Below, piece after piece: positions 33,370 to 43,669 of a stretch of DNA of 64,000 bases. The translations under genes were made by a program, and so were the position numbers. The notes below the pieces were generated by a model. That model made no database searches and was not told the origin of the DNA. It saw nothing but the letters and a program-made list of their open reading frames with translations. Location of the stretch: contig CAJNDS010002309.1 in assembly GCA_905221605.1 (NCBI GenBank), positions 337,501 through 401,500 of the forward strand, read 5' to 3'. This DNA comes from Symbiodinium natans. Its lineage: Eukaryota > Sar > Dinophyceae > Suessiales > Symbiodiniaceae. Numbering within the stretch: the first letter of the stretch is position 1; every line of letters starts with the position of its first letter.

Positions 33370-33511
33370 TCGGAAAGGGCGAGAAATCGTAAAGAAGGTT
33401 GCCTACGCAGAATGTAGCTATATGGGTTTAGGGTTTAGGGTTTGGAGGGTACCCTTTCTTTGTGTGGGTTTTGTGGGAGGAAAGGAAACAAACCTCAGTG
33501 TACCACAGGTT
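33370..33511 (-). CDS. Two-exon model around a 50-bp telomere-containing intron
   Basis: 33511-33453 reads TCGTLRFVSFPPTKPTQRK after a CATCAG acceptor and ends G/GTACCC. The next 50 bp (33452-33403) contain AAACCCT units and end GCGTAG. 33402-33370 then continues in phase as NLLYDFSPFP to a GTAAAG donor. A compact case where a whole putative intron with telomere units can be seen. Confidence 0.34.
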
Positions 33512-33679
33512 CTGATGGAGTCAGTTCGGCTCTAGGCATTAGGCCTAAACCTAACAACCCCTAAACCCTAAACCCTAAACCCTAAACCCTAAAACGCCAC
33601 TGAACCCTAAAATTGGCCCTTGAGTGTCTCTGACATCTCTTCCTAGATACGAACCTCCTCAATTCAAAGTTATTTACAG

Positions 33680-33765
33680 GGTCCCATAGTATGGGCCCTT
33701 AGAAGGGTCCCCCCCTTCATACCCCTTATATGCCCTATACACCCTGTAGAGGAGGTAAGGGACCA
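33680..33765. repeat. Dispersed GGGCCC...GGTAAGGGACC element, copy
   Basis: Shares TATGGGCCCTTA, CCCCTTATATGCCCTATACA and GAGGTAAGGGACCAT with the 15.1-kb copy; the ACTTCAGAACCC part is replaced by CACCCTGTAGAG. Confidence 0.65.
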
Positions 33766-34131
33766 TGAAGCTACCCTTAGAGAAAAGAAATGAGGGGACG
33801 TAGAACATATCCCGGGGGCCTACCCAGAACTCTAGATCGCTAAAAAACCCTCAATCGCTGAACCCTAAACCTAGACCCTAGACCCTAAACCCTCAACCCT
33901 TAACCCTAAACCCTCTACACCCTAAACCCATGGTTCAGGGCAGAAGGCCTTAAGTTGAAGTCCCAAGCCTGGACTGAGGCGGCGGCGCCCGAAGCAAGGG
34001 ATAACATGAAGGAACCCTAAACCCCAAACCCAAACCCTAAAACCTAAACCCCAAACCCTGCATCCTAGACCCTAATTACACCCAAAACCCTATACCCCTA
34101 AACCATAAACCCTAAACCCTAAACCCTAAAC

Positions 34132-34190
34132 CCTCAGTTCATTCTCGCCCAAAATGAACTCGAAAAAGGGCTTGTGGTTCATATACCTGC
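34132..34190 (-). CDS. Candidate exon, unknown protein
   Basis: CGATAG acceptor, RYMNHKPFFEFILGENELR, donor at GTTTAGGG; 2 bases plus 19 codons. Confidence 0.31.
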
Positions 34191-34381
34191 CTATCGGAGT
34201 CTGGGGTTTTGCGAGTATGGGCCCTTAATTAGGGTGTAAGGGCAGAATTCTTAAGCAGAGCCCATAGGGCGCAGTGTGTAGGGTTTAGGGTGCTAAACCC
34301 TAAACCCTAAACCCTAAACCCTAAACCCTAAACCCCAAATCCTAAACCCTAAACCCTAAACTCTTAAGTTCTAGAGCCCAC

Positions 34382-34446
34382 AAGCCCAGGCACCGTGACG
34401 AACTCGAAGTGGATGATGGCTGGGTCTGACGGTCGCAACACCTGTT
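34382..34446 (-). CDS. Candidate exon, unknown protein
   Basis: CCCCAG acceptor, QVLRPSDPAIIHFEFVTVPG plus one residue, GTGGGC donor. Beta-strand-like. Confidence 0.33.
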
Positions 34447-34908
34447 CTGGGGCACAGGGAAGGTTAGGAACTGGCGTTTAGGGAAAGTTTAGGGTTTAGG
34501 GATAAGGGTTTAGGGTTTAGGGTTTAGGGTTTAGGGTTTAGGGTTTAGGGTTAGGGCGTACAAGGGTCTAGGTAGGGAAGTCCAGGATTTTAGGCTTGAG
34601 GGTCTGGGGCCAGGGTTGAAACCCTAAACCCGAACCCTAAATCCTGAACGCAGAATCCTGCAACCCTAAAGGTATGGGCTGAGGGCTTAGGTTTAGGGTT
34701 TAGGGTTTAGGGTTTAGGGTTTAGGGTTTAGGGTTTAGGGTTACAAGTTAAAAGGCTTTGAGGGGTTGCAGGGATTGGGGCTCCGAGGGTGTGCAGGGCC
34801 TCAAACCGCAGGGGCACAAATCTGAACCCCCCCCCCCCCCTCGTTATAAGTGGAGCTATGAAGGGTCCCTTGTATAGGGTTTAGGGTTTAGGGTTTAGGG
34901 TTTAGGGT

Positions 34909-35042
34909 TTAGGGCTCAGGTGTGGTTTCGCGTTCGGTGGCAGCTTGTAAGGATCTGCTTGGGCTTTGAATAATTTGGGCGGCCCAGACACGGTCTGACC
35001 AACAGTCGGCGGATGGCTTGCCCGCGGTCCGCTTTGTAGAGC
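34909..35042 (-). CDS. Candidate terminal exon; stop supplied by telomere repeat
   Basis: ATGAAG acceptor, then 43 codons including SADCWSDRVWAAQIIQSPSR; the stop TAA (34909-34911) lies inside a telomere tract (CCCTAA). Confidence 0.31.
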
Positions 35043-35162
35043 CTTCATCCCTAAACCCTAAACCCTAAACCCTAAACCCTAAACCCTAAACCCTAAACCC
35101 TAAACCCTAAACCCTAAACCCTAAAACCCTAAACCCTAAACCCTAAACCCTAAACCCTAAAC

Positions 35163-35281
35163 CCTTGTGGTGCCCTTCCCGTTGCTGCCGACATGGCAGG
35201 CGCAGGCCAAGACCTCAGGCAGTTGCCCTGGTCCCAGTCTGTGGCAGGTGTCTGTCGTGGCACCGGAATGTAGGCCACCGT
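35163..35281 (-). CDS. Candidate exon, unknown protein
   Basis: AAGAG acceptor, 39 codons (TVAYIPVPRQTPATDWDQGN onwards), donor at the first GTTTAGGG of a 16-copy tract. Confidence 0.34.
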
Positions 35282-35501
35282 CTCTTGTGTCTATCCTAAA
35301 TCCTACACCCTCAACCCTCAACCCTAAACCCAAACCCCTAAACCCTAAACTGTGTGCTTAGGGACGTAGGGATCTTTTGAATTTGAACCCCCTTTGAAAA
35401 GGATAGTATATAGGGTCGTTTATAAATCCAAAGAAGGAAAATATTCAAATGCCCCGAAGGCCAACGAAACCCTAAACTTTAAACGCTAAACCCTAAATCC
35501 T

Positions 35502-35670
35502 AGCCCTAAACCCTAAACCCTAAACCCTAAACCCTAAAACCTAAACCCTAAACCCTAAACCCTAAACCCTAAACCCTAAACCCTAAACCCCAAACCCTAA
35601 ACCCTAAACCCTAAACCCTAAACCCTAAACCCTAAACCCTAAACCCTAAACCCTAAACCCTAAACCCTAG
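35502..35670 (-). repeat. CCCTAAA tract, about 23 copies
   Basis: Nearly perfect run with one CCTAAAA and one CCCCAAA variant. Confidence 0.95.
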
Positions 35671-35709
35671 CCGTTTCCCCTAAAACCCTAAACCATTTAA
35701 GCCCTAAAC

Positions 35710-35781
35710 CCTTCGGAACCCGCGAGGGGCGCGCGCCTCTGTGAGCCTGTTGATCGTGATGTAGCGCAGCTTGCTTCGGAC
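35710..35781 (-). CDS. Candidate exon, basic
   Basis: GCACAG acceptor, VRSKLRYITINRLTEARAPR onwards for 24 codons (phase 0), donor at GTTTAGGG. Confidence 0.32.
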
Positions 35782-35899
35782 CTGTGCTCAGGGTGCCCTA
35801 GGGTTTAGGGTTTAGGGTTTAGGGTTTAGGGTTTGGGGTTTAGGGTTTAGGGTTTAGGGTTTAGGGTTTAGGGTTTGGAACAAGTGATGAACACAGGAC

Positions 35900-35969
35900 A
35901 TCTATCTTGTCAGGCTGAGCAAGCCAGTAACCGGTTGTTGAAGCACCCCAAAGAATGTGCATGGCAAGC
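35900..35969 (-). CDS. Candidate exon, unknown protein
   Basis: CTTCAG acceptor, LAMHILWGASTTGYWLAQPD onwards for 23 codons, GTCCTG donor. Confidence 0.31.
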
Positions 35970-36230
35970 CTGAAGGTACGGGGTCAAGATGTTTGGTTTA
36001 GGGTGCAGGGTTTAGGGTTTAGATTTAGGGTTTAGGGTTTAGGGTTTAGGGTTTAGGGTTTAGGGTTTAGGGTTTAGGGTTTAGGTTTAGGGTTTAGGGT
36101 TTAGGGAAGCATGAGCCTCTAAACCTATCAAAGCATACCTTACAAAGGACCTCAAAATGGACCCTGGAGAACTACCCACTTGTAGGGTTTAGGGTCTAGG
36201 GTCTAGGGTTTAGGGTTGACTCCATTGGAC

Positions 36231-36337
36231 TTCAGAATTGTGGGGAGGGGGATTCTGCAAAGAGAGCGGAACTCGCGACGAAGCCCCTGGACAGAATGCC
36301 TGTTGCTCGAGCCGGCGTGGACTTCTTTGATTAGGTG
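36231..36337 (-). CDS. Candidate exon, basic
   Basis: GTACAG acceptor, 35 codons (HLIKEVHAGSSNRHSVQGLR onwards), GTCCAA donor. Confidence 0.34.
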
Positions 36338-36435
36338 CTGTACCCTAAACCCTCAACCCTAAACCCTAAACCCCAAACCCTAAAACCCTAAACCCTAAAC
36401 CCAAGACCCTAAACCCAAAAGCCTAAACCCTAAAC

Positions 36436-36530
36436 GGGTTCCTGCCCAATTTTTCTGAAGTGAAGGAACGCTGAAGGGTCATACGCGAGCGCCGTAGCAA
36501 AGCTCGAGCTTCCACTGCGTCCTTGTATGC
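36436..36530 (-). CDS. Candidate exon, helical
   Basis: TACCAG acceptor, AYKDAVEARALLRRSRMTLQ onwards for 31 codons, donor GTTTAGGG. Together with 36231-36337 it is among the most protein-like pairs; the next upstream codons (NFANIYQ) also fit, so the exon may start earlier. Confidence 0.36.
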
Positions 36531-37064
36531 CTGGTATATGTTTGCAAAATTGGTTTAGGGTTTAGTGTATGGTTTAGGGGTTTAGGGTTTAAGGTCTAGG
36601 GTTTAGGGTTTAGGGAGCCCTAAGCCCCTAAGCCCTTAACTTCCACCCTGTACACCAGGTTGCCCTTGGACTATAGGTTTCGGGCGGACGGGCTCAAGGG
36701 ACCCTGTAGGCCCTAAACAACGCAGCCGAAAGGGTTTAGGGTTTAGTGTTTAGGGTTTGGGTTTAGTGTTTAGGGTTTGGGGTGTGAGGTTTAGGGTTTA
36801 GGGGTTAGAGTTTAAGAGTCTAGGTGTTGAGGGTTTTGGGTGGGTTGGCTCTGCTATGCCCGATCTGTTGCAGTTGTTTTGTTTTTGGCCCTCTCCCCGT
36901 GAATATTGGCACACCCCAACCCTAAACCCTAAACCCCAAACCCCAAACCCTAATCTTAGGGCTTAGGGGGTCTGAGGCCGCCGCGCTCCAGCTCTGCACT
37001 GCGTCCGACGAGAGGATGTCCTAAGCGAGGGTGCTCAGGGCTGAGGAAGGTTAGGGTCTTGGGT

Positions 37065-37125
37065 TTAGGGTTAAGGGTTAAGGGTTAAGGGTTAAGGGTT
37101 AAGGGTTAAGGGTTAAGGGTTTAGG
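37065..37125 (+). repeat. Variant tract GGGTTAA
   Basis: About seven perfect copies of GGGTTAA passing directly into TTTAGGG; a homogeneous single-variant block. Confidence 0.85.
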
Positions 37126-37517
37126 GTTTAGGGTTTAGGGTTTAGGGCTTCGGATTTCATGTTTCAGGCTTAGCGCTTAAGAGTTTAGGGTCTAGGGTTT
37201 CGGAGTTCGGGTTTCAGGCTTAGGGTTTGAGAGTTTAGGGTTTAGGGTTTTCTGTGATATGGCGCAGAAGCTGCGAAGGTTGGAACGCAGAGAAGCCTCG
37301 AAAGCCTCGCAACGTGCGCAAGGCAGCTTCGGCATAGCACTTCACCTAGCATCATGTATTCCAATATCTTTCGCTCAACCATCCACTGATCTTATCCGTT
37401 CATATTTTCTTTCTTTAGGGTAGAAACAAACATACATCCTAAACCCTAAGCCCTAAGCCCTAAGCCCTAAACCCTAAACCCTAAACCCTAAACCCTAAAC
37501 CCTAAACCCCAAGCCCT

Positions 37518-37588
37518 TTAAATGCTAGGCTTCAATATGTTCGCCTCCGGCTCGAAACGCTTTATCTCTTTCTTGATGCATTCAGCTC
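37518..37588 (-). CDS. Candidate terminal exon, unknown protein
   Basis: ACCAAG acceptor, AECIKKEIKRFEPEANILKP plus two residues, stop TAA (37518-37520). Confidence 0.32.
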
Positions 37589-37851
37589 CTTGGTAGCCCA
37601 GCAACCATATTACGTCAAGGGTTTAGGGTTTAGGGTTTAGGGTTTAGGGTTTAGGGTTTAGGGTTTAGGGTTTAGGGTTTAGGGTTTAGGGTTTAGGGTT
37701 TAGGGCTACTTGAGAAGGGAACCTCAAAGGCCACGACTGGGCTGCCAAGTGTCCCTAAACCCTAAACCCTAAACCCCAAACCCTAAACCCTAAACCCCAA
37801 ACCCTAAACCCTAAACCCCAAACCCTAAACCCTAAACCCCAAACCCCAGAC

Positions 37852-37902
37852 CCTAATCGCATCCTTGGGTTGCTATGTTGTTTGCGGGTGCCCCATCCGG
37901 CG
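37852..37902 (-). CDS. Candidate exon, unknown protein
   Basis: GCGTAG acceptor, AGWGTRKQHSNPRMRL, GTCTGGGG donor; 1 base plus 16 codons plus 2 bases. Confidence 0.24.
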
Positions 37903-38775
37903 CTACGCATGTTCAACGCTTCCGGCGGATTGTAAATACGTGGCGCAGGGTTTAGGGTTTAGGGTTCAGGGTTTGGGGTTTAGGGTTTAGGGTTTAGGGT
38001 TTAGGGTTTAGGGTTTAGGGTTAGGGTTTGGGGTTTGGGGTTGAGGGATTTGCTTTTCATCGGGTGCCTTGAGCCCCAGCATGGGGCATTGAGTCGTCGG
38101 TTGTTGTCTTAGACGATATTGACTTGCCAGGTCTTCAGGCGGTCAAGGTACAGCAATTGCTTCAGAACCAAAGGCATAGATGTAGTGCATCAATGTAGTG
38201 GCACACAATGGCCCTAAACCATTAACCACTAACCCTAAACCCTAAACCCTCAACCTAAACCCTAAACCCTAAACCCTAAACCCTAAACCCTAAAACCTAA
38301 AACCCTAACCCTAACCCACAGGGGGCAAATCGTCCCCCCCCAAGAGCCCACCCACTCGATCGCAAGTACCCTGAGCCCTGGGACCCTAAACCCTGAACCC
38401 TAAACCCTAAACCTGCACCCTTCAAGTTCCTCTACAAGGCTATGGAACAAGAGTGAGAGCGAAAAGATACCAGACGTAGAAAGACCCATTCAACGGTTCT
38501 TAAATCAAGTCCAAGGAGACCAAGACTAGGGCATTCGGAAGGGTTTACAACGAGTCAGCCCAGCGTCGTCACTCTCCGCACCAGTGTCTGAAGCCTGCGG
38601 GCGACCTCGGGTTTAGGGTTTAGGGTTTAGGGTTTAGGGTTTAGGGTTTAGGGTTTAGGGTTTAGGGTTTAGGGTTTGCGTTTAGGGTTTAGGGTTTGTT
38701 CGGGTCACCGTAAAACCCCCAAGACGCCCAATTCCCTGAACCCTACATTCCCTAAAACCTATACATCCCAAGGTC

Positions 38776-38840
38776 TCAACCGTGAACCGATCCAAAACCG
38801 TAAGCAGACTCCAACACACAAATGCGATAGATCACAAGGT
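38776..38840 (-). CDS. Candidate exon, unknown protein
   Basis: CTTTCAG acceptor, LVIYRICVLESAYGFGSVHG to a TGA, or an earlier GTTCAC donor. Confidence 0.3.
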
Positions 38841-39231
38841 CTGAAAGCATGTAACTGAAAATATCCCTAAACCCTAAACCGTTTTACCCTCAATCGCTAA
38901 TCGCCTTATAGCCCCCTACCTTTTTTGCTATGGGGACCCCCCCTTGCAAGCCCTGAAGTCCAAACCCCATGCGTGGCAAAACTCTTGTGTATGTTCGGAA
39001 TATTCACCTATAATGACGCTAATTTAATAGAATATAGTTTTTTTTTTTTTTTTTCCGTTGTTTGTTGCCGGTGCATCAAAGCCGAGCATGAGCTTTGCTG
39101 GTGCGTAATAAAGGGGGACTGGAGGGAGCAGATGCCCCAAAATAGTCCTCTTAACCTTTCCTCCTTAAGACTCGTTTAGGGTTTAGGGTTTAGGGTTTAG
39201 GGTTTAGGGTTTAGGGTTTAGGGTTTAGGGT

Positions 39232-39332
39232 CCTTAAGACTACATGGACCCTCCTACAGAGGGACTGGTACCTCCTAAGGAGGGTTCTGGGGTCTCAATT
39301 CTTGGGGTTTTGAGGGCCCAAGAGCCTTAGGG
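39232..39332 (-). mobile_element. Short foldback element, copy 2
   Basis: Inverted copy of 30125-30238, ending GAGCCTTAGGG; its other end (CCTTAAGAC) directly abuts an eight-copy TTTAGGG tract. Confidence 0.8.
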
Positions 39333-39416
39333 CTACTAGACCCTGATCGTCATACCTCTAGTCTCCCTAGCCACTCGAAATTCTACACCCTAAACTCCAA
39401 ACCCTAAACCCTAAAC

Positions 39417-39500
39417 CCGTCTCACAGATGGCCCAGGGGCTGTGGAGCATGATCCAGTTGTTCTCGTAGTCCAGGGGTGGTCTGCGGGGGTTGATGAAGC
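39417..39500 (-). CDS. Candidate exon, unknown protein
   Basis: TCCAAG acceptor, FINPRRPPLDYENNWIMLHS onwards for 27 codons, donor GTTTAGGG. Good amino-acid balance. Confidence 0.35.
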
Positions 39501-39599
39501 CTTGGACGAGACTCACATCTACCCAAAGGCTTACTTCAGCTTGGGGTTGTTTAGGGTTATAGGGTTCTAGAGTTCAAGGGATATCAAGTAGGGTATATA

Positions 39600-39708
39600 T
39601 TTCTTGTATCCCCAAAAGGACACCCAATATGTACACTCGCCAATATTAGAAAGGAACCTTATATACACTCACCAAGAACAGGAATATAAACCCTGCTTCA
39701 TAGGGTTG
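39600..39708 (+). repeat. Dispersed GTATCCC...CCCTGCTTCA element, copy 1
   Basis: TGTATCCCCAAAAGGACACC, CAATATGTACACTCGCC, ACACTCACCAAGAACAGGAA, then AAACCCTGCTTCATAGGGTT. Colinear with 41798-41885. Confidence 0.75.
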
Positions 39709-39976
39709 AGGTTTTAGGGCTTCGGGTTGCGAGTTATAGGACGTTAAGGTTCTAGGGGAAAAGGGTCATGGGGTTATAGGGTTATAGGGTTATAGGGTTC
39801 TAGGGTCGTCGGGTTTTAAGGTTTCTAGGGTTTTTGGGGCAAAAATAGGGTTCAAGGGTTCCGAGGGCTATAGGGATAGGATATAGGGTTGTAGAGCTAT
39901 AGAGATAAAGGGTTATCGGATTAAGGGTTTAGGGCTTAGGCTTCAAGCTTGGGAAAACCATAAACCCTAAGCCCAC

Positions 39977-40051
39977 AATCCCTTTTTGGGCCCTCTTCTT
40001 GCCGCAGGGAAGCGCATCTGAAACCGGAAGGTGACTGTCGAGTTCACGAAC
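39977..40051 (-). CDS. Candidate exon, unknown protein
   Basis: CCGAG acceptor, VRELDSHLPVSDALPCGKKR onwards for exactly 25 codons, GTGGGC donor. Another minus-strand frame here (RFVNSTVTFRFQMRFPAARR) is equally open. Confidence 0.3.
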
Positions 40052-40507
40052 CTCGGTTGCAACGCAGGGTCGTTTCATGGGAGAGCTTTTGGGTTTAGGG
40101 TTTAGGGTTTAGGGTTTAGGGTTTAGGGCTTAGGGTTTAGGGTTTAGGGAGAGCTGTAGGGCTTAGAGTGCAAGGTTGTGAGTCCCCAAACCCAAAAGCT
40201 AGAAGGGCCCTTTTTTGGGGAAGGGTGGACACCTCCCCGTAAGGCTTGTGCACAGTGGGGCTTGCGGTTTAGGGGTTTCGGGATTGAAGGGTTTAGGGTT
40301 TAGGGTTTAGATGTTGGGCTTAGGGTTTAGGGTTTAGGGTTCAGGGTTTAGGGTTTAGGGTTCAGGGTTGAATTGGGTTTGGTAACTTCTTGCGGGACTG
40401 CGGCACCTCAACCAGGGAAGGGCCTGAAAACCTTTCCCTTACGGAGCACAGGCATTCTAGACCCTAAACATCGAGGGTGCCACATCAGCTTCGAGCTGCA
40501 GTCAGGT

Positions 40508-40668
40508 ACCCTAAACCCTAAACCCTAAACCCTAAACCCTAAACCCTAAACCCCAAACACAAAACCCTAAACCCTAAACCCTAAACCCTAAACCCTAAAC
40601 CCTAAACCCTAAACCCTAAACCCTAAACCCTAAACCCTAACCCTGAAACCTAAACCCTAAACCCTAAG
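40508..40668 (-). repeat. CCCTAAA tract, about 21 copies
   Basis: Mostly perfect. Its right edge supplies the in-frame TAG that ends the minus-strand open frame at 40664-40852. Confidence 0.95.
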
Positions 40669-40852
40669 GGGCGTACACGTCCGACAGCGACCACTTGCCG
40701 TCGCCCGGCCAGCCCGGCAACTTCTTGCAGTCCGGCTTCCCCCGACGCATGATGCAAGGAGCCGACACGTATTTGGATAAAGCGGAGTATTCGCCATCAC
40801 CCCGCCAAGGCGTCCCTGTCTGTAGCTCCGCAGGAAAAAAGCAAGTACTCGG
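40664..40852 (-). CDS. Candidate exon, unknown protein
   Basis: From CAGCAG the frame reads 62 codons including GDGEYSALSKYVSAPCIMRR and CKKLPGWPGDGKWSLSD, then TAG at 40664-40666 contributed by the telomere tract; a GTGTAC donor 15 bases before the stop is an alternative end. GC-rich third positions support coding. One of the best readings in the window. Confidence 0.4.
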   Translation of the reverse strand, partial: PSTCFFPAELQTGTPWRGDGEYSALSKYVSAPCIMRRGKPDCKKLPGWPGDGKWSLSDVYAP

Positions 40853-40957
40853 CTGCTGGCAAATCCAGACTCTATGATGACATTGCCCGCGTCTAGTGTT
40901 GGAGACACGGTGCAGCAGGTCCATGAGTCTGTGGAAGTTCAAGCTGCAGTGTACCTT

Positions 40958-41053
40958 AGGATGTTCCCCCTTTATACTAACAGTCCTTGATGGGAATTAG
41001 GGGGTACTATAACCCCTATTAAGGACCGGTAGTATAAGGGGGAGCATCCCAAA
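40958..41053. mobile_element. Foldback element GGATGTTCCCCCTTATACTA, complete copy
   Basis: Left arm GGATGTTCCCCCTTTATACT (then AACAGTCCTT) and right arm AAGGACCGGTAGTATAAGGG (then GGGAGCATCC) are inverted copies about 95 bp across. Partial copies with the same left arm lie at 2848 and 20589. Miniature inverted-repeat-like, non-coding. Confidence 0.8.
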
Positions 41054-41249
41054 GTGCACCCTTTGTCTGCTCGATCCTTGACAGGGAGAAGAACTGCCCG
41101 AGTGCTAAAGGTACCCCCGAAACCTACAAACCTGACAAACCCCACAAACCCCTTTTGCGTTAGACTCTACAATTCCTGTGCAGCCTCCAAAGCACCCTAA
41201 ACCCTAAACCCTAAACCCTATACCCTGAATCCGATGAAGCCCCCTAAAC

Positions 41250-41310
41250 CCTGACCCAACACCCCGCAGTGCAAAAACACGGAGCAAACAAAAACATCTT
41301 TGAGGATCCA
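41250..41310 (-). CDS. Candidate exon, hydrophobic
   Basis: CCCCAG acceptor, WILKDVFVCSVFLHCGVLGQ, donor at GTTTAGGG. A possible membrane helix. Confidence 0.29.
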
Positions 41311-41350
41311 CTGGGGTGTTAGGGTTTTGGGCTTCGGGTTTCGGGTTTTT

Positions 41351-41455
41351 AGGGTTTAGGGTTTAGGGTTTAGGGTTTAGGGTTTAGGGTTTAGGGTTTA
41401 GGGTTTAGGGTTTAGGGTTTAGGGTTTAGGGTTTAGGGTAGGGTTTAGGGTTTAG
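41351..41455 (+). repeat. TTTAGGG tract, about 14 copies
   Basis: Perfect heptamers with one deletion (GGGTAGGG) near the right end. Confidence 0.95.
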
Positions 41456-41599
41456 GGTCAAGGGTCAAGGGGTGGCTTCATGCTAAAAGTACCAGGAAGC
41501 TGTGGATCCGGATGGAGGTCCTGAGCCCGAATGTGCATCTCGACCTGCGGTTGCAGTGGGCAATTTAATCTGGACCTAAGAGTAACCTAGGAATAAAAC

Positions 41600-41672
41600 G
41601 GTTTAGGGTTTAGGGTTTAGGGTTTAGGGTTTAGGGTTTAGGGTTTAGGGTTTAGGGTTTAGGGTTTAGGGT
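41600..41672 (+). repeat. TTTAGGG tract bounded by an imperfect 24-bp direct repeat
   Basis: About ten perfect heptamers. The flanks 41573-41596 and 41673-41696 match at 22 of 24 positions (core CCTAGGAATAA), so the tract sits between two copies of the same target-like sequence. Confidence 0.9.
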
Positions 41673-41675
41673 GAC

Positions 41676-41782
41676 CCAAGAGTAGCCTAGGAATAACAAG
41701 GGTGCCCTTTTTGCTTTAAAGAGGCTTAGAAGGGAACCCAAACCCGAAAAAAAGGGAACAAGGGCCTGGCCTACTCTGGGTC
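41676..41782 (-). CDS. Candidate exon next to direct-repeat-bounded tract
   Basis: TACTAG acceptor, 35 codons (PRVGQALVPFFSGLGSLLSL onwards), donor GTCACCC three bases before the telomere tract at 41600-41672. Its left end includes one copy of the 24-bp direct repeat. Confidence 0.31.
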
Positions 41783-41797
41783 CTAGTAATTGACTGT

Positions 41798-41885
41798 ATC
41801 CCTATGAGGACACCCAATATACACACACACACACATAGAAAACACTCACCACTAACAGCAAAAAGAAACCCTGCTTCACAGCGTT
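41798..41885 (+). repeat. Dispersed GTATCCC...CCCTGCTTCA element, copy 2
   Basis: TGTATCCCTATGAGGACACC, CAATATACACACACACACAC, ACACTCACCACTAACAGCAA, then AAACCCTGCTTCACAGCGTT. Confidence 0.75.
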
Positions 41886-42532
41886 CTAAGGGCCTGGGTG
41901 AACACCTAAACCCTAAACCCTAAACCCTAAAACCTAAAACCTAAACCTCTAACCTCTAACTCCAAGAATCCCAATAGCCCTACAGACAGATTCCGCGAAA
42001 AAAACCGAGGTGGGCTCTCAATCATATGGGCGCTGTGGCGTGTAGGGTTTAGGGTTTAAATAGGGTTTAGGGTTTACGGTTTAGGGTTTAGGGTTTACAC
42101 CGATATTTGCAGATATTCCTTACAGCTGCAATTTGAGGTATCCAAACGAAGGGCTCAGAATTTTGATCCAAACCCTGAACCCATGAACCTCAATGGCTGC
42201 AAGGGTAAGGGGTTTAGGACTTAGGGCTTAGATTTAGGGTTTAGGGTTTAGAGCTTGATTAGGGTTTAATCTACGAGTAGGGTATAAGCAATGAGCGTTC
42301 TAAGGGCCTTGAAGAGGGTTAGAAGTCCGCTTCTGTGGCTTGAAGGTTCCCTGAACTACAAGCAGGAAAGGGAGCCCCAACCTGAAGGAATTTGTTTAAG
42401 GAAGTGGCCCTACGTAAGCCCCTGACGCCTACAAACGCTGCAAGTCCAAAAAAAGCCCCAGACGAACCCCCGGAACAACAATAAACCCCATGAAGGCCAC
42501 AGGCCTTATCAACCCTGTATAGGCCCCATACG

Positions 42533-42775
42533 CCCTAAACCCCTAAATCCTAAACCCTAAACCCCTAAACCCTAAACCCCTAAACCCCTAAACCCCTAAA
42601 CCCTAAACCCCTAAACCCCTAAACCCCTAAACCCCTAAACCCCTAAACCCCTAAACCCCCTAACCCCCTAAACCCCTAAACCCCTAAACCCCTAAACCCC
42701 TAAACCCCTAAACCCCTAAACCCCTAAACCCCTAAACCCCTAAACCCCTAAACCCCTAAACCCCTAAACCCCACA
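42533..42775 (-). repeat. Variant tract, 8-mer CCCCTAAA
   Basis: About 28 copies of CCCCTAAA (TTTAGGGG on the other strand), almost without interruption. It is the largest homogeneous variant block in the window. Confidence 0.92.
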
Positions 42776-42884
42776 TACCCCCAAACATCGAACTTGGACA
42801 TCGCCACAGAATCCTAAAACCCGCAGCAAAACTCCGATAGCCCCGAATGCCCCCACCTAAAGCACCAACACCCTGAACAAAGGA

Positions 42885-43003
42885 CTAGGGTTTAGGGTTT
42901 AGGGTTTAGGGTTTAGCCCTAAACCCTAAACCCTAAACCCTAAACCCTAAACCCTAAACCCTAAACCCTAAACCCTAAACCCTAAACCCTAAACCCTAAA
43001 CCC
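42885..43003. repeat. Head-to-head telomere-type junction (clearest example)
   Basis: Four to five TTTAGGG units end at TTTAG (42916) and are directly followed by about 12 CCCTAAA units. The order G-strand then C-strand is that of an end-to-end telomere fusion, with no filler DNA. Confidence 0.93.
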
Positions 43004-43669
43004 TCCGCAACCCAAAAAACCGAAACCACAAAACCCCGAAACCGAAAACCCTTCCCCACACCCCAAACCCTGGATCGCAACCCCTAGACCCAAAACAAAA
43101 ATCCCAAACCCTCAACTAAAGCCCGAACACTGCACCCAAACCCTGAAGCCACAAACCCTACACCCAAACCCGAAAACCCCAACCCTAAACCCTAAACCCC
43201 CAGACCCTAAACCCCAAACCGAAAACCCTAAACTCCCAGACCCTAAACCCCAAACCCCTAAACCTCTAAAGCCCTGAGCCCCAAAACCTCTAAACCTTAC
43301 CCGCGCCCCCAAGTACCTTATGGGGGGGGTACGTGAGCATTTTACACAGTACTTGGCTGTTTTGGTAAAAACCCCCAGACCCTAAACCTTAAACCCTGAA
43401 CCCCCAAACCCTAAACCTCAATCCCTAATCCCTAATCCCTAATCCCTAAACCCTAAACCCTAAACCATAGGCCGCCCGCGCCAGGCGGCGGCCGGTACAA
43501 CTGAACGCTACCGCTTCGAGATCTGCTTGCTTTGCCAAGCAGATCGAGCTTGCCACACCTGATGCATCCCTGCTAGCCATAGGGCACAATGTAATAATGG
43601 ATTAACCCTAAACCCCCGACGCGCGACCCCGGCGGGGGAGGTCGGGCCTAAGAAGCTGTTGCGCCCCCG

